64,000 nucleotides of DNA from Scortum barcoo (taxonomy: Eukaryota > Chordata > Actinopteri > Centrarchiformes > Terapontidae): NCBI GenBank assembly GCA_023238725.1, contig CM041531.1:1685102-1749101 (forward strand), given 5' to 3'. Position numbers and translations under genes: made by a program. Every line of letters begins with the position of its first letter. The stretch's first letter is position 1. Shown one piece after another: positions 23,820-36,344 of this stretch. The notes below the pieces were generated by a model. The model did not search any database. It saw only the letters and a list, made by a program, of their open reading frames with translations, and was not told the origin of the DNA.

Positions 23820-24265
23820 TGTTGTTGGGTTTAGTGATGCAGGTTGACCCAAATACAGGATCGAGAACTTGAATGTTTTAATGATGGACTGGCAGGTGCA
23901 TGCAGATAGACAGGTGGGTAAACAGAGACATAGTAAACTCACAGGAACACACAATACATGAAAAAGTTAAAGCAGTAACTTTAAAGGGTAAGTAAAGGGA
24001 GTGATGAAAAACAGAAAAAACTGATTAAGGAAATGGGACTGATAAAAATAGTGTGGCTGATGGGGAAGTGGAGACAGGTGAGGAGACTATTGAGGGAACA
24101 GGTGAAACCAATCAGGGCGGAGCAGGTGATCAAATAGGCAGGAAGCAGGAAGACATGAGAGGAAAGGTAAGTCTACAAAATAAAACAGGAAATGTGCAGA
24201 ACTAAACTGAAAACAAACACAGACAAGAACAGGAAATGAGATGTAACAGACAACACACTTATTAA
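23820..24265 (-). repeat. degenerate non-coding dispersed repeat
   Basis: The sequence is strikingly purine/AC-biased: ggtgaaaccaatcagggcgg, aggtgatcaaataggcagga, aactaaactgaaaacaaaca and aacaggaaatgag. It resembles a frequent fish repeat in which 'caggtgaaaccaatcagggc' precedes a long run of acaggaaac-type words. It has no open frame. The orientation and class (LTR versus DNA element) cannot be decided. Confidence 0.4.
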
Positions 24266-24823
24266 TCATCCAAAATATTTAGGTTTCCATCCATCTATCA
24301 ATTTTAATGTAATTTTCACAACATCTGCAAAGCAAAATGTGAATTAACAAGCATTTCTATCCACTACTGCTTCTTCTACCTCTGATATAAACCGTAAAAT
24401 AAAGAGTCAGTTCATCGACTCCACTGCAGACGACGAGGCCAAAACAAGATGACGTAATAACATTTGTACCAGCCAAACTGTGAAGAAACATGAAGACACT
24501 GATGTAGGTTTCAGATATTAATGTGAGGAAGGTTACGGCCTCCTCCCCTGATGATCTCGTCTCTTCGCTGGACTGCTCACAATTATGTGAAATTGATGTT
24601 TGAGACAGCAAATTGTTAAATAAATTAATTGTTAATTGTTAAAATGCGACACATCAAGAACACGTTTGTAGTTTCAGGCAAGTACATGGGTGGGAACCTT
24701 TGTGAGTCATACTGTGTTGCACGGGGGTCAGTTATTGAAGGGACACAGTCAACCTGCATGATGCGTCTGTCGTGTTCCTGTGTTGAGCCTCCATAGATAC
24801 TATTCCACCATAAATAACAATAA
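24266..24823. other. no gene seen
   Basis: Nothing recognisable. Confidence 0.45.
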
Positions 24824-25124
24824 CATGGCAATGTTAACAATGTGTTGTTTGCGTGTTGTTTACATGTTGGTTACGTGTATTTAACATGTTAAAAAAAATC
24901 ATGTGTATTTGGACTTCATGGCTTGCCGTAGAGTTTAATATTTACTGTATTTTGGCTCAACAACAGAAATGTAAAGAGAACATACAAAGTCCAAAAGTTG
25001 ACGCATTGTTTCCGTGCAAAAAATCGACACGTCAACAACATGTTAACAGCACGTTGTTTGCGCGTTGTTTACGTGTGTTTAATGTGTTGAAAATCACATG
25101 TATTTGCACTTCACGGCTTGCCGT
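24824..25124 (+). repeat. imperfect direct duplication of a ~90-bp block
   Basis: Copy 1 (24824-24930) and copy 2 (25034-25124) share the order atgttaaca, then a run of gttgtttgcgtgttgtttac-like words, then a tttaacatgtt/tttaatgtgtt block, then tcatgtgtatttggacttca and finally tcatggcttgccgta (copy 2: tcacggcttgccgta). They lie about 200 bases apart. A 93-codon plus frame spans both, and the duplicated part repeats in the same frame (LRVFNML...LAV and LRVFNVL...LAV), but I know no such protein. Confidence 0.75.
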
Positions 25125-27179
25125 ACGACTCTGACGGGACGATCCAGGATGTGTAAAGAAGCCACTCAACAACAGGAGGATAAAGTGCCGTGTAGATGCT
25201 GAGCTCATAAAACTGTTTAACTAAAGTCTGAAGCCTTTTTTTAATTAGTAAATAATTCACCGTTGAATTAATATCTCATGACTTAAATATGGCAGCATTT
25301 AATGGAAACTTTCACGAGGAGATTAAGATTACGGGCTGGATTTAAAGGTCTGAGGAAGGAAGGAACAGTGTGATGAAGAGCAGCAACATGAGAGAGGTCC
25401 GAGGCAGCTGATTGGAGCTCATCGCCGTCAGACTGAGAGTGTGTCTGTGTGTGTGTGTGTGTCTCATTAATTCCCTTTTATTCTGTCTCTCAGATAAGGC
25501 TCTCTCCTCACTGAGCTGAATAAATTGCGTTTCTCTACTCACCGAGAGGACGGCTGAGTTGTGAATGAAGCACTGAGCCTCGATAACGCGCTTCCCGTGC
25601 TGATTATTGTTTCCTTCCTTCGGTGGGAAGGTGAGGTTGAAAGGTTCGGCAGGAAGATTTCATTTTCTCTGTAGATATACATGAAAAAATAATGAGACAT
25701 CTTTGTGCGTTCGGGCTTTCATTAATAAAACAGCAGCCCGCCGTTCGGTGGGGGAGCTCGAAGAAAAAGGAACAACATTCGATCTTTAAGTTATTATTGA
25801 AGTAGTGCTGTCTTCTTTCCACGCGGCCGTGTAGTCTGGCTTAATGTGGAAATGTAATACAGATGATTCGTTTGACTTTAACTTGATTATTCGTGCTACA
25901 TCCCCTTAAATTCTCCTCCGGTAGCTCCAGAGTTCATAGATTACACTTTTCCACGGTCTTAAAATGTGGCACATCTTGTTCCCGCACGCTTGAAGCGGCT
26001 TCACATTTGAACTGATTGAAATATTGAAACCTGCAGAACATACTGTAATGGCCACCCCATTAAATCCAACAGGGAATACTTTGGATGTCACTGAGAAACT
26101 TTCCTGAGGAACTAATGCCCCATTTACACCCGGGAACAGCCTGCAGACTGCGGGAATGTGACTGAAAATGAATTATACGATACACACACTTTTTATGAGA
26201 TAAATTTAATGAAAAACAGGGATGAAATGAAACTAATTAAAGTCACTCGCGCTGTATACTTGAGTACAAATTAAACACTTGCACATTATTCCTTCTTCAA
26301 ACCAATAAGAAATAATAAAAAGAAGAAATACATGAATTAGTGGAGCTCAACTATTCACTGCCTTTAAAAATGTATTATCATTATGTAGTCTGTTAGTTGT
26401 AACTGTCATAGCTGGAAAAAAAATTCAATGCAAAAAAATGTACATTATTTTTGAAACAACATCCTTTGTTTTATGATTTTACAACATGGCTCATGTTTTT
26501 AATGCTTTTATGCAGCTTTAATGAAGGAAATTCAGATTTTTAAGACATATGCGCAGCCCCTTTTATTTGTGTTTATTTGTGCTTTATTTAAGTGTTTTTG
26601 AGGAATTTTAAGGAGGATTTTTATAATAAAAAGACTCTTTTTTTGGACTTTGACCCACTTGATTTGTCTCTGTCTGCTTCACGTTATCTCCAGCTTTTAG
26701 AATAAAAGTTTTTTCCACCCTTATTGACAGTAAGAGCAACTACAGCAACCAATTCATTTTAGATGTACATGCATGTATATTTAATCCTTTAACTGCACCA
26801 TGCAGACTGCACACAACATTTGCAGACAAAAATATAAAGACAGTAAAATATTCAGCAGGATTAATGAGCTAAAATGTGTTTTAAAGCAGATTTTCATCGT
26901 GTCCTGAATCTAAATGAAACTAAATCCGTACTGTCGGGTTTCTAAAGCCGTACTATGAGGTTTGCACAGTTTCTACTTGGGCTGTAAAATGGAAAACAAC
27001 CTTAAATAATAATAAACCCTCAAAGTCAATCAAGGACACGCGTACCATAATATAATTTAATGAAGTTCAGCTTGAAATATCCAGGAACACAAACCGCATG
27101 AATAAACCTTCTAACCCTGAAAGCTTTTTATTGTGAACTTCAGATTTTCTAACTGATGCAGACAGAAGGAGGTCTGTGG
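25125..27179. other. no gene seen; conserved-looking 25.85-26.10 kb stretch
   Basis: An interrupted GT run lies at 25438-25462. The stretch 25850-26110 is of even composition without repeats or long frames and might be regulatory DNA, but I have no direct evidence. 26400-26640 is T-rich low-complexity sequence. Confidence 0.4.
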
Positions 27180-27317
27180 ATAAATTCACTCGTTCTCCTT
27201 CATCGTACTCAGCTAAGAGCATCAGTGACACGTCATCGACCTTTAGAAAAGTACAAATAAAACACTTAGGTTTAGTTTTTTTTTCCTACCTTCAGATACC
27301 ACAAGCTGTTTTGTGAC

Positions 27318-27644
27318 TTAAGTGAAATGAGTCTTTAAGGAAAAACACTGAGGAGAAATAAACCTAAATGAACAGCTGGTGTGAGATTTAAAATGGCTTA
27401 AAAAACTGAACATGTGGATTTTTTTTGCCGCTTTCTTTGTCGCTACTTCGTCGTCCTGGGTCGAATATTGACTATTCCTTTGTGCAGCCGTAAGGTCTTT
27501 GTTAAGCATCTTATTCATTAATTCCCTGATGTCCTTCTCATGTGAATCACCTTCTCCATCATCAGAAAGCGGTACACCCACTTTAATCTCCTCTCTTGGT
27601 GTCAAGTGCTCCTTGTCATCTCCTCTGCCGCTCTGATCACTCAC
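27318..27644 (-). other. candidate protein-like open frame, unidentified
   Basis: On the minus strand a frame open from 27644 (a GTG, so no ATG supports the start) to 27318 encodes a hydrophilic, charged peptide (for example EKDIRELMNKMLNKDLTAAQ and VATKKAAKK), unlike the low-complexity chance frames around it. Two stops lie directly upstream, so if real it must be an internal exon; 'tgatcag' just inside could be an acceptor. No clear GT donor follows the charged part. A further minus-strand stretch at about 27117-27249, preceded by ttttctaaag, also reads open (SLMLLAEYDEGERVN). I recognise no family. It may be a neuropeptide-like or structural exon, or chance. Confidence 0.2.
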
Positions 27645-27990
27645 TCATTAATCCCTTCTCTCGACTCCTCCTGTCCTGCCTTCGACTCGCCTCTCGCCGC
27701 TCGCTCGACACTCTAACGAAGCCTGAACACATATTTTCATGTCTCTCCTCGTGTCGCTTATATCTATCCTCTCCAGGCTCCATGGAGGCCGGCTGTTATT
27801 GCGCTCCGAGCGTCTCCTCCAGCTGTTGGAGCTCCGGACACTTCCAGAGAGTTCTTCATCAGGACCGAAAGCCCCGAGCCCCGAGGTCACGCAAACAACG
27901 GCAGGAAGCTGGAGGAGCTGCAGACGAGGACACACGAGGGCTCAGCTTATCAAGACCAGAGCTCATCCAGAGAGGAGACCACCCACAGGA
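27600..27990. promoter_or_regulatory. CpG-rich patch, possible exon or promoter
   Basis: By hand I count about 22 CpG dinucleotides in 27661-27940, near the number expected from base composition, while the flanks are strongly CpG-poor. Three long frames are open here: plus 27596-28012, plus 27739-28188 and minus 27648-27935. None has a recognisable domain. This is the best candidate in the window for a host exon or promoter, but it remains unproven. Confidence 0.25.
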
Positions 27991-28188
27991 ACGTTCACTG
28001 ACTTCTGTCTGAGCAAAATAACACCAGTACTTTATTCTTTTTTGTACAAAATGAACATAAAAGTGTACAAAACTACCAGCTTTAAGGGGATCTATTTCCA
28101 GAAATCCAATATAATATTCATAGCTTTGTTTTTTTTCATTAGTGTATTATCATTTGAAACTGAGAATTATGTGTTTTTGTTAAGATGA

Positions 28189-29109
28189 GCTCTTCATGTC
28201 TGCAGAGGGAGCAGGTCTTCTTCCACAGAGTCCACCATGTTGCACCTCCATGTTTCTACAGAAGTCCAGAAATGACAATCAGGCTCGAGAGAGCATCTTC
28301 AGCATTTTTGCACTTAAAGCAGCAGCTTTAATTTGGTGGCGAGGGCAAAATCACAGCATCATGTTCCTCTAAACATTATAATCTTTACTCTGCCAATCCA
28401 AACCAGATCTATAACATCTATTAACATGTCTATTAATTGTTATTAACACCTCTATTAATTATTATTAACACATCTATTAGCAAAGTTACTCATGCTGATT
28501 AACGAGGCTCAGCAGGCAACATACTGCTCCAACAGAAACATCTCTGAATGCACAGCAGGGTGCAAACTCTACAGATTATTTTATCACATCTTACTTCTGA
28601 TAGTCAAAAAGATAAATCGCATTAATATCGGCGTTGGAAAAAACAATCAGAGGCTCCCTTCAATCGTTGATATATGATCCAATCACCAGTTGGCACAAGC
28701 AAAAAATGACCCTGTAGTTTCTCCTACACGCTTGGAAATCAAGCAAACTCACTGCTAGATGCCATGAAATACAAAAATCCAACATATTGCTGCTTTAACT
28801 GATCGATCAATCAGTGACCAAACACCAAATTTGACATTTTTCTGTTATTCTTTGTTTTGTTTTTTTTTTCATTGTAAACGAAACATCTGAGTTTTTGATT
28901 GTTGGGAAAAAAACAAGATGAAAACATCATCATCTTTGAGCTGATGTTAGCCCAGCATGTGGCTTGGGCTCCAGGTGCATTATGGGTAATGTAGGCTCCA
29001 GGTTGTGACAGGGAAAAGAGAACATGGAAGACAATCTAAACGTAGTGCAAAGCTAAATTTGTGCCACACTGCTTCAACTAAAGACTGTTTGAATCTGCAG
29101 GACCTGAAT
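28189..29109. other. no gene seen
   Basis: The stretch near 28430-28485 has a threefold 'tctattaa' echo (acacctctattaattattat and acatctattagc). Otherwise nothing is recognisable. Confidence 0.45.
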
Positions 29110-29160
29110 GTGAAACATGGGTGACCCAAAGACGTCATCTTTGGGTCACCCATGTTTCAC
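29110..29160. repeat. perfect inverted repeat, 23-bp arms, 5-nt loop
   Basis: The left arm 29110-29132 and right arm 29138-29160 are exactly complementary. The left arm starts gtgaaacatgggtgacccaa and the spacer is cgtca. Transcribed from either strand this would form a stable 23-bp hairpin. It may be a foldback remnant of a transposon, a short palindromic duplication or, less likely, a small-RNA precursor; the loop is unusually short for a microRNA. Confidence 0.95.
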
Positions 29161-30699
29161 GTTTGAAACCAAAGACAACTTATGTCAAAATATAAACCCT
29201 GATGACGTGACCTCTGATGCAGTCTGGTCTACAAACCATCAGTCAGAGCAGGAACATGAAGTGACAGAGAATAAACCGATCCGTGAACACAAATAAAAAC
29301 ATGTCGATTTTTTCTCTTTGCATTGTACAGTTTAGCAGACATTCGTGATCTCAGAGCTGCTGTTGTGCAGTTTGTTAGAGCCTCTCACACAGCGTGACAT
29401 GCAATGAACCTGAAAGACTGCTGTTAGCACGCAGTATATAGGAGCCCTTTAAAATAATGAACAACTGAGCCTGAAATGTCCTGAAGGGTCCACGGTACGA
29501 AGAATAATTTAATTTATAGAACAACATGGATCCCTTTAGTGTCGCCCCTCAGGACAAACTTTTTCTTCGCTCTGTAAAGATCTAAAAAGCAGTTATCTGC
29601 ACACTTTTACAGTTTAAACACAGCTTAGTTTTGTGGTTGATGCATCAAAGCATTAAACCACAGTGTTCATACAAAGGCTAATTTTGTTTAATCTCATTAA
29701 ATCTTGTAGATGTTTTGGTCCAGCTCTGGAAAAACAAGCTTTTTTTAAATGACTGAACAAGGCTGTTATAAAATGACTGAAGCCGAATGAGCTTAATGAA
29801 CCTCACTGTGGAGTAATCACCTAAAAATCAGCCTGTATTAGATTAAATTGAAAGCACTGACCCTTTATGACGAGGCCGTGCAGCGAGAACAACGGCATGT
29901 TTACAGAACAACTCCGGCAAATATTTAAAGCTAATAACGCCACAGTTCAGCCAACAGAGGATACAGGAGCTAAATGAGATTAACGCACCACAACGAGGAC
30001 TAATCAGCAAAAACTGAAGTGAAATGAAAAGCTAATTAAAGGTGAATTAGATGCTAAAATCAGAGTGTGAAGAGACTCAGCTGCCTATCAGCCTGCTCAA
30101 CCTTAAATCTTATACACAGCATCATGTACCGCGGCGGTGAACAGGTACTCTGTGTGGATTTTTTAACACCGGACTCGTGTCTCCTGCTGTCACACCACCT
30201 CTTATAAATCTGAAGACAGACTGAGGCCTGAATTATCCAAACAGCTCCACTCCAGGCGGAGCAGCAGCGGCGCAGCACTAATCCGCAGTGACAGGAAGTG
30301 CATGCAGCAAAAAGTGAGACTCGCATTAAAACAAGCTGCAGCACATTAACATAACTCCAGAAAGTTTTTATTATTTAAACACCGCTGACTAGTGCATGAA
30401 TTGGATTGTTTTACTCTTTACAGATGATTAAGTTCTTCTTCTGCTTCTGCAGAGGACAATGAAGTGCACTCTGCGGTTTAACCAAGCCAGACAGTCGTTT
30501 CCCAAGTGACCCCCCGCCAAAATAAATCCCTCCCTCCGAGTCCATCATCCGGCCTTTTTTCTGACTTCTGAGCGACAGACAGCAGCCGAAGGAAATGTTG
30601 GAGTGAACCTCTGCTGACGGATGATGTGAAAACACCAACCTTTTTGACACTTTTATCTTTGTGTTTCTGTGAGATTCATAATTATTTTCACCCCATAAG
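29161..30699. other. no gene seen
   Basis: No recognisable gene. The stretch 29840-30060 is repeat-free and evenly composed and could be conserved non-coding sequence. Confidence 0.4.
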
Positions 30700-31125
30700 A
30701 CTTTTAAACTCTTTAACGCACCTTATCAGCATTATTTTGCACTTATTTATTATTGTATGTATTTATAATATTTGCACATAACTGCTCAACAGTATTATTT
30801 ATATTGTATTTTATATTTTCTCTATTTATTTATATATTTATCTTAAAGTTATATTTTATGTCTATATTTTATTTTATTACTTTAGTTTGTATTTCATTTA
30901 TCTGTAGATATATATTTCATTTTCAGAATTAATATTTCAGCTTTATATTTTATTTCTATTTCTTTAATATTTATTTTATAATTTTTATATTTTATGTTTT
31001 TGCTTGTGTTTTTTTTCTAAATATTTTTTGCGTGTTATTAGAGGGAGCTTGTCACTCAAAAAAATTAATTGACATAATTCTTTGCTCTATATAATTGTTT
31101 TGCACATGACAAATAAAATATTGAA
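30700..31125 (+). repeat. LINE 3' untranslated tail (L2/CR1-like)
   Basis: An AT-rich run of tttattat/atatttta words is followed near 31040 by gagggagcttgtcactcaaa and ends gcacatgacaaataaaatat at about 31102-31121. This architecture is the 3' end of a fish L2/CR1-type LINE (family: gaggagcttgtcactcaaatttcattgta...tgacaataaa). No coding part remains. The tail of the longer LINE at 53.5-56.8 kb has a similar composition. Confidence 0.5.
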
Positions 31126-34100
31126 TCTGGAGTCTGACGACATCTGAAAGGACAAAAAGTGTTTGAAAATGACCACATATTTGAATCATACTTTATTTTC
31201 CACACAGAAAATATCAGGAGAAGTAATAAAATGAATGAATTGAGATGTAATGAATGTAAAAGAAAGCGAGATTTTCAAACTTCGGCTTCTTTCTGCCTCC
31301 ACGCAGCGAGCCAGTTAAAGTGTGAAGCGGCTGTGAATGTCAAAATGTCGTTTTTCTGGAGAAGTTACTGTCGGCTGTAAACCCTTCGACCATCCAACGA
31401 GCCGTCTGAAGCATCCTGGCAGCTGAATCCCCTCCTGCTCCCTGATCTCTCTCCAAGAACTCTCTGAACTCTCAGTTTTCTGTCTTTGTAGTCTCCATGT
31501 GGCGAATCATACAAATGGGACGCAGCTCTCTTTCAGAAACTCTCTCTTCGAAGACTCTCAGGCTGTTACTCGACAGTTTTTACAAACAAGAGACGTGAAG
31601 TCGTGTTAAGAATGAAAAAAGCTTCAGGTGCAGAAACTGCAGTCTCTCACCTGAAGAATTGCTGCTTGTGGAGGCGGTGAACGTTAAACTTGGTTTTAAA
31701 GAGTCCAACAGTGCCGAGCATACTGAAGCCTTTTGCAAATTAGCACACAAAGATCACTCAAAGCAGACAGTCTGAAGTCCAGATTAAACCGATAAAGTGG
31801 ATTTACAAGCTGAGATGTCCTAAAAAGGCCACCGTACAGAAGAAAAAACTGCCAAAACCTCTTTCTCTCCACTTGTGGTAACGATGTTTGACATGTTTGA
31901 CATATTCACCTTTTTTTCCTTCTTGCCTCCAAATTTGAGTCTCTGCCATCCCAAGAACCAAGCACGTTGTTTTCATTTTCAGCCTTCAACTTTCTTACAA
32001 TCCCAAAGTTTAAATGTTGCTTTCTCTTCCTGCAACATGCCTCACAATCATATTCACTTCAGTAAATAACAGCCTGAATAACTAACTTTATTGCATTAAA
32101 AAACTTTGATCTAAAGTCAAATCCATCTCCATAAGAGATGGAAAAGCCAGACGTATAAAATCCAGGTTGTCTGTGATGGTGTGAGTGTTCAAGGTGAGCC
32201 GGGCCTGTAAAAACCTCTGGGCCTCGTCATTACCTGCAGATACCGCCGCTCGTCCCGTTTCACTTCTCTTTGAGCAATCACACCTTTTCCTACTCTCGAC
32301 AAAGTTTCTTTAAAAACTTTTTCCTCTTTGGGATGAGCCAACGATGACCCGACCGCCTGACTGTGTTTGAGATGGGCTTTTCTGTGATGGTGGGGACATT
32401 TCTGTGGCACTATAAAGACCTAATCTTCTTACCTGGAGGAGAAAAGTTCCTCTCTGCAGCTTTAGACGAGCTCTCATTAGCTGCTTTACCCGCCAGAGGA
32501 CCCAAATGTCCCCCGATGAATCTCCACTTTAACCACACGCCGTGCCTGAAACCAAAATCAAACCTGAGAAATGAAAAACTGAAAACCACCTGAACACTTT
32601 TCCAGCTCGAATGTAATGCAAGCGACATAAAACCAAACAGGATCCATTCGTAACATGTTCTCCTTGAAAATGAGCCGTCTTTATGATAAGAAGACATGAA
32701 AACGTGCCTTTGTCTGTTCCCACAAGTTTCTAAGGTGGCCCAGAACGGACAAAGGCCTGTTTTCATGCCAAAGTGGCAGCGACTGTACATTCTCCTAGAC
32801 AAATGCAAACCACACATCAGATATTCTGACCCTGAAACGCCTGTATGACGATCATATGAACAAGTCCTGCATTATTGATTGTGGTGTTTGCCAGCTGTAG
32901 CAATTATTATACTTTTTTATAACTTTTGCATCACCTCCTGCACAGAGCTCACATTTAGATTCAGGGACTTTCCTCCAAAGCTGAGCGAGTGCAGCAGAAA
33001 CAAGCTGAACTCAGACAATGGCCACATCTTAAACTACGGATCGTTAACTTCCTGTAGTGAAAAACACTTCAATGACTGGAGGAAACTGAGTGGAGAGGCT
33101 CTAAATATCTCAAACAGCTGCATATCCTCAACCGACGGACCTCGTCCTCTTTGTGATGCTCTCAGTTCGGTGTGACGACCTGCGCTGCTCTTCAACACCG
33201 ATCGATGACGGCGGTGCCATCGAACACACATCCACACGCAGCTGTGATGTGATGTGATGGCTTACGAGAGCTGCTTTTAAAGCCTCGTTTCAGCCGACGC
33301 CTCTGTGTTTAACAGGCAGAGAGCACCATTCAGACCACTCGAAAGCTTTTTCAGAGGAAACATCTGTCTCCATGGTGATCCGAGGGTGGTAAATCCAGAG
33401 AAGTCCAAACCGGCATGGCAGCATCTCCTCCTCTTCTTCTTCTTCTCCCGTGAGGACAGTTTTTATCTTTACGTACGGGGACAAAGACGCTGCAGCACCT
33501 CCGAGTGAAGCTGTTCACGGCGCCTCGAGGACCCGAGCACGCTTCAGTTCAGCTCCGCGGCACATAAAACACATCTGCAGACAGAAACTGGGCTTTCTAA
33601 AAGAGGCATCCAGGCAGTAGTAAAACTAAAAGGAGAGGGCAGGAAGGTGGGGTGTTAAAAAAAAGGACCTGAGTGCTCCGTGTCAGCTTATGTAAAGGCA
33701 GCGGCCTGAAGCAGAGGGTGGACAGAAGGACGGGAGGAGGACGAGGTTGGCCGGTGCAACCTTCTGCATGAGCGCTTCACTTCACAACACATTTGGAAAC
33801 TCTTTCAGGTGGAGAGTTCATTTGTGTGTGTGAGTGTGTGTGTGTGTGGAGGCTTGAAAGAAAAGTGTTTTCCTCAAAAAGTAGTCGAAATTCACTCTGG
33901 TTCTCGCCCAAAGTACCAGTCGCTTTAATAATTCAAAGCCAAATGGGATTCTGGGACGATGAAACAGCAGAAAGAGAAGTTTTATTTTCCTAAAAGCACC
34001 GTCTTAGAAAAGCTCCATTTTCTGAGACGAGGAACAAATGAAAACAGAACAAAAATCACTAAAAGCTAAATGTGACAGGACAAGAAACTGATGTTAATCA

Positions 34101-34429
34101 AATGTTTTACTGTGGTCCGATTAACTTAAAACTGAGTAAAGTATTTGGAAACTGCAGGTCATACACCAATGTTCAGTTTCTGATTTTCTTTCTGATTCTC
34201 TTCCTTTCTGATCTCTTGGCCTTTATTTGAGAATCATAATTCAACAAAATATAACAGCACTGTTTATTATCACTGTCATTATGTCACTATCATCACTTTA
34301 CTCCATACAGTTTAAAATGTGAAATCGCATTTATTGACAATTAATAAACACATTTATTTAGCCAGTTAGTTATATTCACATCCTGAGCAAATTATTTATC
34401 TAATGCATTAAAAATCCACAGGTATATCT
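31126..34429. other. no gene seen
   Basis: No recognisable gene. The 135-codon minus frame at 32410-32817 lacks motifs. A (GT)n run lies near 33821-33849 and a (TCTTCT)n-like run near 33431-33446. Confidence 0.45.
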
Positions 34430-34560
34430 GTGTATATGGAGGATGTGTATTTGTGTCATCTATGGCATTTTTTAAATATGTTTTTTATTATTGAGCTGCT
34501 GTGACAAATGAATTTTCCCCATGTGGGATTAATAAAATTTATCTTATCTCATCTTATCAG
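34430..34560 (+). repeat. LINE/SINE 3' terminus
   Basis: The sequence tgacaaatgaattttcccca, then tgtgggattaataaaattta, then tctt/tctc repeats is the characteristic 3' end of Rex1/L2-type fish LINEs and SINEs that use the same tail. The upstream 100 bases are AT-rich, as expected for the 3' untranslated region. No coding sequence is attached. Confidence 0.6.
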
Positions 34561-35029
34561 CAGCAGCAAAAAATCTCTCACTTTGGTAAAAACTACCATC
34601 ACTGCAGAGGCATCATATCTGAAAACCTGTGCAGGATGGAAAAGATTTCACAAGAGCAGACAAGGTCGGTCGGTCATGAAGGCCGGTAAATGTCCTCAAG
34701 TGACGTCACCTGAGGCGGTGCAGGTTGGGCCAGAAGAAGAAGAAGAATGTAGCTCCAGGCTATATTAGCGCTATTAGCATAACACACATGAAATGTTGTC
34801 ATCAGATTGTGACAGGGACGAGGGAATAAAAAATTTTGATGCATATTTTAAAAGCCTGTTAAAAGACTGTGATGCTTTAAAAAAAATGCTTCTTATACGT
34901 TTATATTAATAAATAAATAGTAATGTATTTTTTGTTTTTAATTCTCAAATACTGATACCTGCTTAAAAATCCAGTATTGGCTCTGCTCTAAAGACAAATA
35001 AAAAATACAAAATGAATAATAATATTCGT
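34561..35029. other. no gene seen; possible dispersed repeat at 34.68-34.82 kb
   Basis: 34680-34830 (gtcacctgaggcggtgcagg, gccagaagaagaagaagaat and cagattgtgacaggga) recalls fish interspersed sequence and shares the words 'aatgtagctccagg' and 'gtgacaggga' with 28990-29015, but the evidence is thin. Confidence 0.35.
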
Positions 35030-35105
35030 GTTCCCCAGCGGATAAATCCTTTTCACTTTGGACTCTCCATGAGCTTCCCTTTAACGCCACCATTCGGCCA
35101 AAATG
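35030..35105 (+). repeat. dispersed repeat, same family as 18.4 and 52.2 kb
   Basis: ttccccagcggataaatcct, then ttcactttgg, then cttccctttaacgccaccat corresponds to a frequent fish repeat that includes a 'ctagcgccaccat' block. Short and non-coding. Confidence 0.5.
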
Positions 35106-36169
35106 CTTCTTTTCCCCCAAAAGTTAAAATATCATCAAATTAAACAGTTTCCTTAAAAAAGTCACTGAGCGCGTTGAAACTTGTGTTTTTTTTCTGTAAT
35201 TCAGCAGTGAGTTGTGATCATTTAGTCTGTGCAGCACTAATCTCTCTCCACACTCTTCAAACACTGCAGATCAAGAATGAAAGCGTTTGAATGCAAATGT
35301 TGTAACTGCTAACTTCCTAAAGTCAGATCACTTTTTCATTAGTCGTGATGCGTTCGGACAAGAACCTGTGGATCGCTGGAAGTTTCAGCTTCAGAGATCG
35401 TTTTCATCACTTCAGATCATTTCTGTTTAATATAAGTTTGCATCAGTAGACATAACTCATCATCAACCACAGAATCCTCAAGATACATATTTTTCATTTT
35501 AATTTATACCAACATGAGCCCGTAGTGAGATTTGTGTTTTTAATGAACACATCACTTTGCTGTGGACACAAGAAAGAAAATATAAAAACAAAATTTGTCT
35601 GCAGCTTCTCTTCTGTCAAATTTATTCCACTTCCAAAATAGTGACCTCCAAAATGAAAGAATGGGACGATGACTGGCAGTTGCATGCTTCACCTTGAAAA
35701 GAAGAAAGAAAGAAAAATCCAAAAAGGCTTGGTTTGAATTAGTGAAGACTACGGGAAGACACAAAGGAGAAAGAATGATGATTCATTTTCTAAAAAGCTC
35801 CAATCAGAAGAGACTGTGGTTGTTTTTGTCTGATCAAACCTCTGCAAAGAAACCGGGATGTATTTTTATTCAAATTTTAGCAGCCTGTGGAAACACATCA
35901 CTGAATATACGCTGAGCTGTCAAGGGGGAGCGCTTTGTTGAGGAAGTAAAAATAACGACAATGAGCCAATCTTTAATGAGAACTTTTCTACATTTTAGAG
36001 CTTCTTTGGAGCTTGATTCAGACAAACAGGAATCATGCAGAGTGAATAAACACACAAAAAAGAGCTACTGAGAAAATTTGTGTCATAAGAATGTTGAACT
36101 TTCAGTCATTTTTACTTGTATGGTTTCCTTTCTAAAATTTTAGTTAAGTTAGAGGCAGCCTGTGACTTG
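35106..36169. other. no gene seen
   Basis: Nothing recognisable. Confidence 0.45.
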
Positions 36170-36240
36170 AGACTTTCATTACCAGTGACTGCTTCATGTA
36201 ATTGTTGTGCATGCGACACATAAAATCTTAAATCTTAATA
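36170..36240 (+). repeat. LINE 3' tail
   Basis: atgtaattgttgtgcatgcg followed by acacataaaatcttaaatct resembles the 3' end of L2-like LINEs (attgt..tgcacatgacaataaa), here with a short cttaaat repeat instead of poly(A). Confidence 0.4.
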
Positions 36241-36344
36241 TCACAGTTATATAGGAGATGCTGGACAGTTGTAAAGTTAGTCTTTAATATTACATTTATC
36301 ATATTGAATATTACTGGTTTCTTCTTTTGGCTGCGCATCCTGCT

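Noticed and set aside
27739..28188. 149-codon plus-strand open frame, longest outside transposons
   Set aside because: Second half runs into AT-rich sequence with a hydrophobic, low-complexity translation; no motif. Kept only as part of a CpG-rich patch of interest.
32410..32817. 135-codon minus-strand open frame
   Set aside because: No recognisable domain, no repeat-family match, and unrelated frames are open on the other strand. Length alone is not enough in a 64-kb vertebrate window.
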